From the NCBI RefSeq assembly GCF_018413645.1, contig NZ_JAHCDA010000004.1, forward strand, positions 62,001-126,000: a DNA stretch of 64,000 nucleotides. The letters run 5' to 3'. How positions within the stretch are numbered: the stretch's first letter is position 1; every line of letters starts with the position of its first letter. Both the position numbers and the translations under genes were made by a program. The stretch comes from Roseococcus pinisoli (GTDB taxonomy: Bacteria > Pseudomonadota > Alphaproteobacteria > Acetobacterales > Acetobacteraceae). A model generated the notes under the pieces. The model had not been told where the DNA came from. It did not search any database and saw only the letters and a program-made list of their open reading frames with translations. Shown piece by piece: positions 9,342 to 16,946 of the stretch.

Positions 9342-10400
9342 ATGATTGAGATCCGACTGGCCCGCTCGCCCGGAGAGCGGCGGGTGGCATTGCTCCGCGA
9401 CGGCGAGCTGGAGGGCTATCGGCTCGAGCGGCCCTACCGGCCCGACGGCGTCGGCGACATCCTCCGCGGACGGATCGCCGCCGCCATGCCCGCGCTCGCC
9501 GGGGCCTTCGTGGCCCTGCCCGACGGCGAGACGGGCTTCCTCCCCGAGGGCGACGTCGAGGGGCGCCGGCTGCCGCCCGAGGGCACCTACCTCACCCTGC
9601 GGGTCACACGCGCCGCCCAGGGCGGCAAGGGCAAGCGCCTGACGGCGCGCATCCCCCAGACGCCCGGCGAGGGCGTGCTCGAGCGCGGACCGGATGCCGC
9701 GCTGCGCTGGGCCCTGGCGCATCCCCAGGCCATCGTCCTCGCCGACGACGCGGCCGAGGTCGCGCGCCTGCGCCGCGCCCTGGCCGGCTCCTCCCGCATC
9801 CGCCAGGCCGCCGCCTTCGACGAGGCGCTGGAGGACGAGACCGCCCGCCTGCACGACGCGTCCTGGTCGTTGCCGGGCGGTGGGTGCCTGATCTTCTCCC
9901 CCCTTCCCGCCCTGACCGCCGTCGACGTCGATTCGGGCGGCGCCGACCTGCGCGAGACGAATCGGATCGCCATCGCGGAATTCGCCCGGCAGCTCCGGCT
10001 GCGGGACCTGGCGGGGCCGATCCTGCTCGACCTCGCCGGGCTTTCGGTGAAGCAGCGCACGGCCCTGGAGCCGGAGCTGCGCGCCGCGCTGGCCCATGAC
10101 GGGCCAACGCAGCTGCTGGGAATCGGCCCGCTCGGGCTTTTCGAGCTCCGGCGGGCGCGCATCCATCCGCCCCTGCACGAGGTGCTGGCCGATCGCTCGC
10201 TGACGGCGGGCCTCGCTCTGCTGCGCCGGGCGGCCCGGGAATCGGCCGTGGCGCCGTCGCGCCGCCTCGCGCTGCATGCGCCCGCCGCGGTGATCGCCGC
10301 GCTCGAATCGATGCCGGAGGCGCTGGCGGAATTCGCGGAAGGCGCGGGCCGCCCGATCGAGCTGCGCGTCGCCGGCCAGGAGGACGTCACCGATGCGTGA
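9342..10400 (+). CDS. Short ribonuclease E/G family protein
   Basis: Likely endoribonuclease of the RNase E/G family, 352 residues, shorter than typical RNase G (about 490). It has a compressed S1-like segment (GDILRGRIAAAMPALAGAF) and the catalytic DNase I-like region: VDVDSGGADLRETNRIAIAE and ILLDLAGL carry the two metal-binding Asp residues. In the usual family the ARKR...SL...L block is followed by a CPxCxGxG zinc-link; here ELRRARIHPPLHEVLADRSL runs on without any such cysteines, so tetramerisation through zinc should be lost. Position between maf and yacG is the standard one for alphaproteobacteria. It overlaps yacG by eight bases. Whether it is the cell's main RNase E/G or a paralogue cannot be told here. 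Confidence 0.85.
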   Translation: MIEIRLARSPGERRVALLRDGELEGYRLERPYRPDGVGDILRGRIAAAMPALAGAFVALPDGETGFLPEGDVEGRRLPPEGTYLTLRVTRAAQGGKGKRLTARIPQTPGEGVLERGPDAALRWALAHPQAIVLADDAAEVARLRRALAGSSRIRQAAAFDEALEDETARLHDASWSLPGGGCLIFSPLPALTAVDVDSGGADLRETNRIAIAEFARQLRLRDLAGPILLDLAGLSVKQRTALEPELRAALAHDGPTQLLGIGPLGLFELRRARIHPPLHEVLADRSLTAGLALLRRAARESAVAPSRRLALHAPAAVIAALESMPEALAEFAEGAGRPIELRVAGQEDVTDA

Positions 10401-10569
10401 GGCCCGCTGCCCGATCTGCCGCAAGCCGGCGGCCAAGCGCGAGGCCGGCCAGAAGTCGGCCTTTCCCTTCTGCTCGGAGCGGTGCCGGCAGGTGGATCTG
10501 GGCCGCTGGCTGACCGAGAGCTACGCCGTTCCGGCCGTCGATCCGGAAGATCAGCAAGAAGAGCCCTAG
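10393..10569 (+). CDS. yacG: DNA gyrase inhibitor YacG (zinc-finger protein)
   Basis: 58-residue zinc protein that in E. coli binds GyrB and blocks DNA binding by gyrase. Sequence begins MREARCPICRKPAAK and has CPIC (Cys6, Cys9) and PFCSERCRQVDLGRWL (Cys27, Cys31), the four zinc ligands and the conserved DLGRWL motif. The ATG lies inside the end of the RNase E/G gene (overlap ATGCGTGA), implying coupled translation. An acidic tail (DPEDQQEEP) ends the protein, as is usual. Confidence 0.95.
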   Translation: MREARCPICRKPAAKREAGQKSAFPFCSERCRQVDLGRWLTESYAVPAVDPEDQQEEP

Positions 10570-10586
10570 GGGTGGCTGGACACCCC
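10569..10586 (+). terminator. Hairpin after yacG
   Basis: GGGGTG/CACCCC stem with a six-base loop directly at the yacG stop, followed by TTCG. It overlaps the proposed tRNA-Phe -35 element, so termination of the infA-yacG run and tRNA initiation are very close. Confidence 0.4.
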
Positions 10587-10605
10587 TTCGCCACTCCGTT
10601 ATCAC
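10577..10605 (+). promoter_or_regulatory. Probable housekeeping promoter of tRNA-Phe
   Basis: TGGACA at 10577-10582, a 17-base spacer and TATCAC at 10600-10605. The expected start near 10612 would leave a leader of about ten bases before the mature tRNA 5' end. Confidence 0.5.
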
Positions 10606-10621
10606 CCGCCCACCCAACGGC

Positions 10622-10697
10622 GCCCAGGTAGCTCAGTTGGTAGAGCATGCGACTGAAAATCGCAGTGTCGGCGGTTCGATTCCGTCCCTGGGCACCA
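10622..10697 (+). tRNA. tRNA-Phe (GAA)
   Basis: 76 bases folding as a complete cloverleaf. Acceptor arms GCCCAGG/CCTGGGC with discriminator A and an encoded CCA; D-loop AGCTCAGTTGGTAGAGC; anticodon stem TGCGA/TCGCA around loop CTGAAAA with anticodon GAA; T-arm with GGTTCGATTCC. Placed just after yacG. Confidence 0.97.
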
Positions 10698-10889
10698 TTC
10701 CTCAAATTTCATTGACTGATCAGCCGTCGCGCTCGTTGCGCCGCGCACAACGTCGTTGCGGATGCTGATCCGGACGTCCGAAGAAATCCGGCACCTTCTC
10801 CCCTCGTCGTACTAGGCTGGCGGTCGGCCCCGGCCCTCCCGCAACCTCTGCGGCCTTGCGCCGTTGGCCCGAGGCAAATGGAGAATGCC

Positions 10890-11459
10890 ATGTCCGACCG
10901 TTTCCTCGACGACCGCCGCACCGGCCTGGAAGAGGCTTTCTTCGCCCGGCAGAACGAAGAGCTCCGCCGCCGCCTCGTGGAGGCCGGCGCGAAGAACGAC
11001 CGCCGCCATGACCTCGCCGAGGCCTCCCATATCCAGGACACCGCGCTTCTGGACCGGCTGCTGGAGCTCGGCCTCGGCGCCGAGACCCTGTCCGCGCTTA
11101 CCCTCGTGCCGCTGGTCCTGGTCGCCTGGGCCGACGGCGACCTCTCCGACCTCGATCGCAAGGCGGTGATGGATGCCGCGGCGCTCGAGGGCATCCATCA
11201 CCGCAGCCCCGGATACGCGCTTCTCCAGGGCTGGCTGCGCACCAGGCCCGGCCCTAACCTCACGGCGGCGTGGAAGGACTATGTAAGCGCCCTGGCCAAG
11301 CCGCTCGACCTCAGCGCGCGGCGCGAGCTCGAGCACCACGTCATGGACCAGGCCCGCAAGGTCGCCGACGCGTCGGGCGGCCTCCTCGGCCTCACCTCCC
11401 GGATCTCCGCCGCCCAGTTCGCCCTGATCTCGGAGCTCAGCACCGCCTTCCACCCCTAG
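10890..11459 (+). CDS. TerB-like protein of unknown function
   Basis: 189-residue soluble, largely helical protein. The central segment LVLVAWADGDLSDLDRKAVM, an acidic ADGxxSxxE/D-type helix start with a helical surround, resembles the TerB/DjlA-N fold, in which such acidic residues bind metal; this is a fold-level guess. The N-terminus is highly charged (RQNEELRRRLVEAG). I chose ATG 10890 because GGAG precedes it at a good distance; an ATG at 10878 is in frame. It lies alone after tRNA-Phe and 65 bases before a Bug receptor, with no visible functional link. Confidence 0.65.
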   Translation: MSDRFLDDRRTGLEEAFFARQNEELRRRLVEAGAKNDRRHDLAEASHIQDTALLDRLLELGLGAETLSALTLVPLVLVAWADGDLSDLDRKAVMDAAALEGIHHRSPGYALLQGWLRTRPGPNLTAAWKDYVSALAKPLDLSARRELEHHVMDQARKVADASGGLLGLTSRISAAQFALISELSTAFHP

Positions 11460-11524
11460 CGCCGGGAGGCGGCGATGCGGGCGGCGCGATTGCGGCACGG
11501 GGCCATGCCGGAAAATATGCCGGC

Positions 11525-12481
11525 ATGATCCGACCGACCCGACGCGCCCTTCTCGCCACGCCGCTCGCTGCCCCGGCCCTGGCGCAATCCGGCTTTCCGA
11601 ACCGACCGATCCGCTTGATCATCCCCTGGCTGCCCGGCGGCGTCGCGGATCACCTGCGCCTGCTGGCCGATCTGGCGGGCCAGAACCTCGGCCAGACGGT
11701 CGTCCCCGAGAACCGGCCGGGTGTCAGCGGCACGCTCGGCCCGGCCCTGATCGCCCAGGAGCCGCGCGGCGACGGGCATCTGATCGGGCAGATCCCCATC
11801 ACCGCCTTCCGCATCCCCGCGATGCTGCGCCGCCCGCCCTTCGATCCGATGGCGGACTTCACCTGGGTCATCCATCTCTCCGGCTATTGCTTCGGCGTGG
11901 TGGTGCGCCAGGACAGCCCCTTCACGACCTGGGAGGAGCTGCTGGCCCATGCCAAGGCCAATCCGGGCCGCATCAGCTACGCCTCGCCCGGCTCGGGATC
12001 GAGCGCGCATATCGCCATGGAGCGCATCGCCGAGGAGAACGGCGCCCCCTTCCTGCACGTGCCCTATCGCGGCGGCTCGGACACGGCGCAGGCGCTGCTC
12101 AGCGGCGCGGTGGACTGCACCGCCGACAGCACGAGCTGGGTGCCCCTGGTGCGGGACGGCACCTTCCGCCTGCTCGTCACCTGGGGGGCGGGGCGCGCGC
12201 GGTCCTTCCCCGAGGTGCCGACGCTGCGCGAGACCGGCATCGACCTCGTCTCCGACAGCCCCTTCGGCCTGGCGGCGCCGAAGAACACCGATCCGGGCGT
12301 GGTCCGCGCCCTGCACGACGCGCTCCGTCCCGCGCTCTTCGACCCGCGGCACGTCGAGATGCTCGACCGTTTCGACATGCCGATGCGCTACATGGGGCCG
12401 GAGGAATACACCGCCTTCGCGCGGCGCCTGAACGAGGAGGAAGGTGCAGCCGTGCGCCGGCTGGGCCTGCGGATGGACTGA
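11525..12481 (+). CDS. Bug-family periplasmic solute receptor (TctC-like), copy 1
   Basis: 318-residue extracytoplasmic binding protein of the tripartite tricarboxylate transporter/Bug family, which binds small carboxylates or amides. It has a signal peptide (RRALLATPLAAPALAQSGF), the Bug N-terminal strand RPIRLIIPWLPGGVADHLRL, PENRPGVSG, the VPYRGGSDTAQALLSG loop and the closing FPEVPTLRETGI. No TctA/TctB membrane genes are nearby, the normal situation for Bug proteins, which are often orphans. It converges on a LysR regulator 11 bases downstream, so that regulator belongs to the MFS gene instead. Ligand unknown. Confidence 0.88.
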   Translation: MIRPTRRALLATPLAAPALAQSGFPNRPIRLIIPWLPGGVADHLRLLADLAGQNLGQTVVPENRPGVSGTLGPALIAQEPRGDGHLIGQIPITAFRIPAMLRRPPFDPMADFTWVIHLSGYCFGVVVRQDSPFTTWEELLAHAKANPGRISYASPGSGSSAHIAMERIAEENGAPFLHVPYRGGSDTAQALLSGAVDCTADSTSWVPLVRDGTFRLLVTWGAGRARSFPEVPTLRETGIDLVSDSPFGLAAPKNTDPGVVRALHDALRPALFDPRHVEMLDRFDMPMRYMGPEEYTAFARRLNEEEGAAVRRLGLRMD

Positions 12482-12492
12482 GCAGCGGCGCC

Positions 12493-13401
12493 TCAGGCGT
12501 CGATCGAGATGCGTTCGGCCAGGAAGTCCAGAAAGGCGCGGACCCGCGCGGGCAGCGGCCCGCCCTGCCCCAGATAGACCGCGTGGATATCCTCGCGGTC
12601 GCCGGGATTGAGCTCCTCCAGCACCGGCACCAGCCGCCCGGCCGCGATGTCCTCCACGAGATGGAACCGGCCGAGCCGGGCGAGGCCGACCCCGCCGATC
12701 GCCAGTTCCCGCGCCACCTCACCGTCGCTGGCGCGCGCGACCGTCCGCGGGGAGGCCATCACCGTTCCCTCGCCGTCGCGGAACGGCCAGCCGCTTCGCA
12801 TCCGGCGGAAGGTCCAGCCGATGCCCCTGTGCCGCGCCAGCTCCGCCAGGCTTCCGGGCGTCCCATGGCGCGCAAGATAGGCGGGGGAGGCCACGACCAC
12901 GACGCGGCTCGTGCCAAGCTTGCGGGCCATCAGGCCGGAATCGCGCAGGGGCCCCACGCGGATGGCGATGTCCGCGCGCTCATGCATCAGGTCGATCACC
13001 GGATCCGACAGCATGAGGTCGAGCGTCATCTCCGGGTAGAGCGCCAGGAATTCCGGGACGAGCGGCAGCAGGTAGCGCCGCCCGACGACGACATTGCTGT
13101 TCACCCGCAGATGCCCGCGCGGCGCGGCGCCGGCGGCGGCCTCGCGCTCCGCCTCGTCGAGCTCGGCCAGGATGCGCAGGGCGCGGTCGTAGAAGGCCTG
13201 GCCCTCGGGGGTGAGCTGGAGCTGCCGGGTGGAACGGTTGAGCAGCCGCGCGGAAAGCCGGGCCTCCAGCCGCGAGACCAGCTTGCTGACGCCGGAGGGC
13301 GTCAGGCGGAATTCGTGGGCGGCGGCGGTGAAGCCTCCGAGCTCCACCACACGGGCGAAGACCTCCATCTCCGCGGCGCGGTTGGTGTCGAGGCGCGGCA
13401 T
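12493..13401 (-). CDS. LysR-family transcriptional regulator
   Basis: 302 residues. The N-terminal winged helix-turn-helix is clear: EMEVFARVVELGGFTAAAHE then LTPSGVSKLVSRLEARLSAR and LLNRSTRQLQLTPEGQAFYD, followed by a coiled linker and the periplasmic-binding-like effector domain (HLRVNSNVVVGRRYLLPLVP). It resembles the large subgroup near DmlR/AaeR-type regulators. Divergent from the MFS exporter gene across 70 AT-rich bases, the classic arrangement for a LysR protein controlling its neighbour, and probably itself. The effector is unknown. Confidence 0.92.
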   Translation of the reverse strand: MPRLDTNRAAEMEVFARVVELGGFTAAAHEFRLTPSGVSKLVSRLEARLSARLLNRSTRQLQLTPEGQAFYDRALRILAELDEAEREAAAGAAPRGHLRVNSNVVVGRRYLLPLVPEFLALYPEMTLDLMLSDPVIDLMHERADIAIRVGPLRDSGLMARKLGTSRVVVVASPAYLARHGTPGSLAELARHRGIGWTFRRMRSGWPFRDGEGTVMASPRTVARASDGEVARELAIGGVGLARLGRFHLVEDIAAGRLVPVLEELNPGDREDIHAVYLGQGGPLPARVRAFLDFLAERISIDA

Positions 13402-13403
13402 GA

Positions 13404-13433
13404 TGAATTCATCTCACATATTATTGTAATTCA
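13404..13433. promoter_or_regulatory. AT-rich divergent promoter region with inverted repeat
   Basis: The 70-base space between the LysR and MFS genes holds TGAATT and AATTCA as inverted arms 18 bases apart. A LysR operator is the natural reading; the arms do not show the strict T-N11-A form. Confidence 0.4.
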
Positions 13434-13471
13434 CGAAGACTAATTCGGCCTGCTGCGGCGCACCATCCTGG

Positions 13472-14683
13472 ATGGCAAATCTTCCTCTGGAGCCCCGGGC
13501 CATGCCCATCGCCGTCCTTGCCCTCACCGCCGGTGCCTTCGGCATCGGCACCACCGAATTCATCATCATGGGCCTGCTGGTCCAGGTTGCCGAAGAGATG
13601 CACGTCGCGATCTCCACGGCCGGCCTGCTCATCTCGGGCTACGCGCTCGGCGTCTTCATCGGCGCGCCCGTGCTGACGCTCGCCACGCGCCGCATGCCGC
13701 GGAAGTTCGTGCTGCTGGCGCTGATGGGCATCTTCACCCTCGGCAATATCGCCTGCGCCATGGCGCCCGACTACGCGACACTGATGGCGGCGCGCGTGCT
13801 GACCTCGCTGGCGCATGGCACCTTCTTCGGCGTCGGCTCCGTGGTGGCCACGAGCCTCGTCCCCGAGGACCGGCGCGCCTCGGCCATCGCGACCATGTTC
13901 GCGGGCCTGACGGTGGCGACCCTGCTCGGCGTGCCCTTCGGCGCCTGGCTGGGGCTGGCCTATGGCTGGCGCGCGACCTTCTGGGCCGTGGCCCTGATCG
14001 GCGTCGCGGCGATGGCGATCCTCGCGGTCTTCGTGCCGGCCCATGTCGGCCGCGACGAGGCGGCGACGCCGATCGGCCAGGAGCTGCGGGCCATCGCGCA
14101 GCCGCAGGTCCTGCTGGGCTTCGCCATGACGGTGCTGGGCTTCGCCGGCGTCTTCACGGTCTTCACCTATATCCAGCCGATCCTGACGCGCGTCACCGGC
14201 TTCTCCGACGCGGCCGTCTCGCCGATCCTGCTGGTCTTCGGGGCGGGCCTGGCCGTGGGCAATATCTGGGGCGGCCGACTGGCCGACCGGGGGCTGGCGC
14301 GGGCCCTGCTGGGCACGCTGGCCGGGCTCGCCCTCGTGCTGCTGCTGCTGACGCCGGCGCTGTGGTCGCCCGTCGCCGTGGTGGTCATGCTGGGCGCACT
14401 GGGCATCGCGGCCTTCGCGACGGTCGCGCCGCTGCAGCTCCGCGTGCTGGAAAAGGCCGGTCCGGCCGGGCGCAACCTGGCCTCCAGCCTCAACATCGCC
14501 GCCTTCAACCTGGGCAATGCCCTGGGCGCCTGGGCGGGCGGCGTGACGATCGACCACGGGCCCGGCCTTGAGGCCCTGCCCATCGTCGCCGCCGCGCTGA
14601 CCGTCGCGGGGCTGGCGGTCGCGCTGATCAGCCTGCGGATGGACCGCGTGGGTTCGACCGCGGCGCTGCGCCCCGCGGCCTAG
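13472..14683 (+). CDS. MFS transporter, drug:H+ antiporter (AraJ-like)
   Basis: 403-residue inner-membrane protein with about 12 hydrophobic segments. The N-terminal MAVLALTAGAFGIG-type helix leads into TTEFIIMGLLVQVAEEMHV, the signature of the DHA1/AraJ-YdhP sugar and drug efflux group, followed by AGLLISGYALGVFIGAPVL and RMPRKFVLLALM (the motif A loop). Export of a toxic or surplus metabolite is the likely role. The LysR gene on the opposite strand probably controls it. A second ATG at 13502 (after GGAG) is a possible alternative start. Convergent with the guanidinium exporter; a palindromic repeat and a hairpin lie between. Confidence 0.9.
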   Translation: MANLPLEPRAMPIAVLALTAGAFGIGTTEFIIMGLLVQVAEEMHVAISTAGLLISGYALGVFIGAPVLTLATRRMPRKFVLLALMGIFTLGNIACAMAPDYATLMAARVLTSLAHGTFFGVGSVVATSLVPEDRRASAIATMFAGLTVATLLGVPFGAWLGLAYGWRATFWAVALIGVAAMAILAVFVPAHVGRDEAATPIGQELRAIAQPQVLLGFAMTVLGFAGVFTVFTYIQPILTRVTGFSDAAVSPILLVFGAGLAVGNIWGGRLADRGLARALLGTLAGLALVLLLLTPALWSPVAVVVMLGALGIAAFATVAPLQLRVLEKAGPAGRNLASSLNIAAFNLGNALGAWAGGVTIDHGPGLEALPIVAAALTVAGLAVALISLRMDRVGSTAALRPAA

Positions 14684-14749
14684 AGCATCACCCGATCAGG
14701 TGGAATCATCTGGCCGGGCAAAGATGCTCGAAAAAACAAAATGCTCTAG
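14680..14749. repeat. Palindromic intergenic repeat unit
   Basis: Ends are inverted (CTAGAGCAT at 14680-14688, ATGCTCTAG at 14741-14749) and the inside contains CACCCGATCAGGTGGAATCA. This looks like the widespread alphaproteobacterial intergenic palindromes beginning with AGAGCAT and containing GATCAGGT. One copy is seen in this window. Confidence 0.5.
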
Positions 14750-14755
14750 CCATCG

Positions 14756-14777
14756 GGTCGGGCGGAAACGCCCGACC
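14756..14777. terminator. GAAA-loop hairpin between convergent genes
   Basis: Perfect nine-base-pair stem GGTCGGGCG/CGCCCGACC closed by GAAA, between the MFS and gdx genes. No T-run follows on the plus strand. Confidence 0.5.
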
Positions 14778-14792
14778 TCTGGGAAAATGCCG

Positions 14793-15113
14793 TTACGAAC
14801 TGGCCGAGAGCTTCATGAGCACGAGGCCGCTCACGACCAGCAGGGCGGCGGCGATCCTCATCGGGTTGATCGCCTCCCCCAGCAAGGTCACGCCGACCAG
14901 GAAGGCGCCCACGGCGCCGATCCCGGTCCAGATCATATAGGCGGTGCCCAGCGGCAGGACGCGCATCGAGAGCGCGAGCAGGCCGAAGCTGCCCACCATG
15001 GAGACCAGCATGACGACGGTCGGCACGAGGCGCGTGAAGCCGTGCGACTGCTTCATCGCGAAGGCCCAGACGATTTCGAGAATGCCGGCGACGAGAAGAT
15101 AGATCCAGGCCAT
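14793..15113 (-). CDS. gdx: Guanidinium exporter, SMR family (Gdx/SugE)
   Basis: 106-residue four-helix small multidrug resistance protein that exchanges guanidinium for protons across the inner membrane. It matches SugE/Gdx closely: WIYLLVAGILEIVWAFAMKQ with the essential membrane Glu, SHGFTRLVPTVVMLVSM, LPLGTAYMIWTGIGAVGAFL and LGEAINPMRIAAALLVVSG. The ATG at 15113 has an excellent ribosome site (AAGGAGG, eight bases upstream) that is partly buried in a hairpin. A guanidine-II riboswitch lies immediately upstream and fixes the function as guanidine detoxification rather than quaternary amine efflux. Monocistronic. Confidence 0.95.
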   Translation of the reverse strand: MAWIYLLVAGILEIVWAFAMKQSHGFTRLVPTVVMLVSMVGSFGLLALSMRVLPLGTAYMIWTGIGAVGAFLVGVTLLGEAINPMRIAAALLVVSGLVLMKLSASS

Positions 15114-15118
15114 GAATC

Positions 15119-15179
15119 GGCCCTCCTTCAAAGGGCCGGGTCGTCCCGGACAGCAGCTCCGATAGGGGAGGTCGTCCTC
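15119..15179 (-). promoter_or_regulatory. Guanidine-II (mini-ykkC) riboswitch
   Basis: Reading the minus strand, two short hairpins each end in an ACGA loop: GAGG-ACGA-CCTC (15168-15179) and CCGGG-ACGA-CCCGG (15136-15149), 18 bases apart. This is the defining mini-ykkC architecture. Directly downstream a third hairpin, GGCCCT/AGGGCC (15119-15137), holds part of the AAGGAGG ribosome site; it shares two bases with the second ACGA hairpin, so the two cannot form fully together. Ligand binding should therefore free the ribosome site and switch gdx translation on. Confidence 0.9.
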
Positions 15180-15187
15180 GCCTCCTT

Positions 15188-15216
15188 CATATAGGGGACC
15201 GCCGAGCCCCGGTCCA
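15188..15216 (-). promoter_or_regulatory. Promoter of the gdx transcript
   Basis: On the minus strand TGGACC, a 17-base spacer and TATATG. The predicted start falls at about 15179-15182, exactly at the first riboswitch hairpin, so the leader consists of little more than the riboswitch. Confidence 0.6.
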
Positions 15217-15368
15217 GGACGGAATGCCCCCTCGCCCGCCGCGCCCGGCATCGACAAAGCCCCGATCCTGGCCAATGGTCGCCGGCCCGCAGGGTCACCA
15301 CCCCGGCCCGCAGGAAGGATCAGCCTCGCCGCCACGGGCGGCCCCAGGCCTTTTTCGGACAGGCACGC

Positions 15369-15716
15369 ATGACGACCACGATCTATGGCATCAAGAACTG
15401 CGACACGATGAAGAAGGCCCGCACCTGGCTCGACACCCAGGGCGTGGCCTACGCCTTTCACGACTACAAGGCCTCGGGCATCGAGGCGACGACCCTCAGG
15501 GGCTGGGCCGGCCAGGTGGGGTGGGAGAAGCTGCTCAACCGCGCCGGCACCACCTTCCGCAAGCTCCCGGAGGCGGATCGCGAGGGGCTCGACGAGGAGA
15601 AGGCCATCGCCCTGATGGTCTCGCAGCCCTCCATGATCAAGCGGCCCGTCCTGGCCCATGGGTCGAAGCTGCTGGTTGGTTTCTCCGCGGACACATATTC
15701 CAAGGAATTCGCCTGA
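15369..15716 (+). CDS. ArsC-family reductase (YffB/Spx-like)
   Basis: 115-residue thioredoxin-fold protein. TIYGIKNCDTMKKARTWLD carries the single N-terminal Cys of the YffB subgroup (not the CX2C of Spx), and QPSMIKRPVLAHGSKLLVGF is the conserved cis-Pro region that in this family follows the ArsC arginine pattern. True arsenate reductases have ars partners; none are present, and YffB-type members are regarded as glutathione-dependent thiol reductases of unclear substrate. Monocistronic, divergent from the gdx transcript. Confidence 0.88.
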   Translation: MTTTIYGIKNCDTMKKARTWLDTQGVAYAFHDYKASGIEATTLRGWAGQVGWEKLLNRAGTTFRKLPEADREGLDEEKAIALMVSQPSMIKRPVLAHGSKLLVGFSADTYSKEFA

Positions 15717-15836
15717 ACGACCGTCGCCAGGCAGGCGAAAGCTTGCATGGGCGGGGTCGAAGCGCGACACAGGGGCGGGCGCAGGATGGACGCGCCCCTT
15801 CGTCATGACGACCAGCAGTGAAAGTCAGGTTCGACC

Positions 15837-16931
15837 ATGACGGCACCCGACGACGATTCACCCCCGATCGAGAAGCTGCTCGACACGCCCGAGCTGGCGG
15901 CCGCGCTGGAAAGCGACCGGTTCAAGCAGTTCCTCGACCACGTACCCTTCGCGATCGCGGTGGCCGAGCTGAACCCGCAGGAGCGGATCACCTACGCCAA
16001 TCCCGAGTTCCGCCGCCTCGTCGGCACGGATGAGACCGCGATCGTCGGGCGCCCCTGGAACCTCGTCGCCGCGGTCGCGGCCGCCGCGGATGGGGACCGG
16101 AAGCTGATCGAGGCGCTGGACGTCGCCGCCGCCACTTCGGGCCAGGAGGATTACGTCGGCGTCTTCGAGATCGATCATCTCGACACGCCGCTGACGGTCG
16201 ATGTCTGGCTCAACCTGATCGAGGACGAGCAGGGCCAACCGGTCTTCCGCCTCCTCGCCCTCGCGCAGAGCCGCCAGCGCGATGCGGCGGAGCTCGCCGC
16301 CTATGAAAGTCGGGTGAAGGAGAAGGACGCCCTGCTGCGCGAATTGCAGCATCGCGTGAAGAACAACCTCCAGATGATCACCGCGCTGATCCGCCTGGAG
16401 GCGCGCAACATGCCGGACGACGCCTCGGGCGAGGCCTTCGAACGGCTGGCCGGGCGCATCGAATCCCTGGCGCTGCTCTACCGCTCCCTCGCCGACCAGG
16501 AGGAGAACGGCACCGTCGATCTCGGCATCTACCTCAGCCAGATCGCCGCCGCCGTGATGCGGGCCCATGCGGTGGAGGGCCTTCGCCTCGACCTCAAGGT
16601 CGATGCCTGGCCGGTCTCGGTGAATGTCGCGATGCCGGCCGGCCTCGTGGTGAACGAGCTGCTGACCAATACGCTGAAACACGCCTTCACGGGACGCGAG
16701 GGCGGGACGCTGACCCTGCACAGCCTCGTCGACGACGAAGGCTGCCGCGTGGTCATCGCCGATGACGGCGTCGGCCTGCCGGAAGGCGTCGAATGGCCCG
16801 ATCCCGGCGGCCTGACGGCGATGATCGTGCAGTCGCTCAAGCAGAACGCCGGCGCGAGCATCGACGTCGTGTCGACGCCCGGCCAGGGCATGCGCGTCAC
16901 CATCAGGTTCGACCGGGCCGACGCCATCTAG
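15837..16931 (+). CDS. PAS-domain histidine kinase, HisKA_2 type
   Basis: Soluble sensor kinase of 364 residues, no membrane segments. A PAS domain (residues about 25-145; FKQFLDHVPFAIAVAELNPQ, ITYANPEFRRLVG) is followed by a HisKA_2 dimerisation domain with phospho-acceptor His172 in LLRELQHRVKNNLQMI, then a HATPase domain with N-box VVNELLTNTLKHAF and G1 box VIADDGVGLPEGV. Such kinases often feed general-stress or light-response pathways in alphaproteobacteria. No response regulator is adjacent, so the partner is unknown. Confidence 0.9.
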   Translation: MTAPDDDSPPIEKLLDTPELAAALESDRFKQFLDHVPFAIAVAELNPQERITYANPEFRRLVGTDETAIVGRPWNLVAAVAAAADGDRKLIEALDVAAATSGQEDYVGVFEIDHLDTPLTVDVWLNLIEDEQGQPVFRLLALAQSRQRDAAELAAYESRVKEKDALLRELQHRVKNNLQMITALIRLEARNMPDDASGEAFERLAGRIESLALLYRSLADQEENGTVDLGIYLSQIAAAVMRAHAVEGLRLDLKVDAWPVSVNVAMPAGLVVNELLTNTLKHAFTGREGGTLTLHSLVDDEGCRVVIADDGVGLPEGVEWPDPGGLTAMIVQSLKQNAGASIDVVSTPGQGMRVTIRFDRADAI

Positions 16932-16946
16932 GCGCCGGCCGGCACC

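Noticed and set aside
15369-15716. Arsenate reductase
   Set aside because: The fold matches ArsC/YffB, but no arsenic-resistance genes adjoin and YffB-type members are not arsenate reductases.
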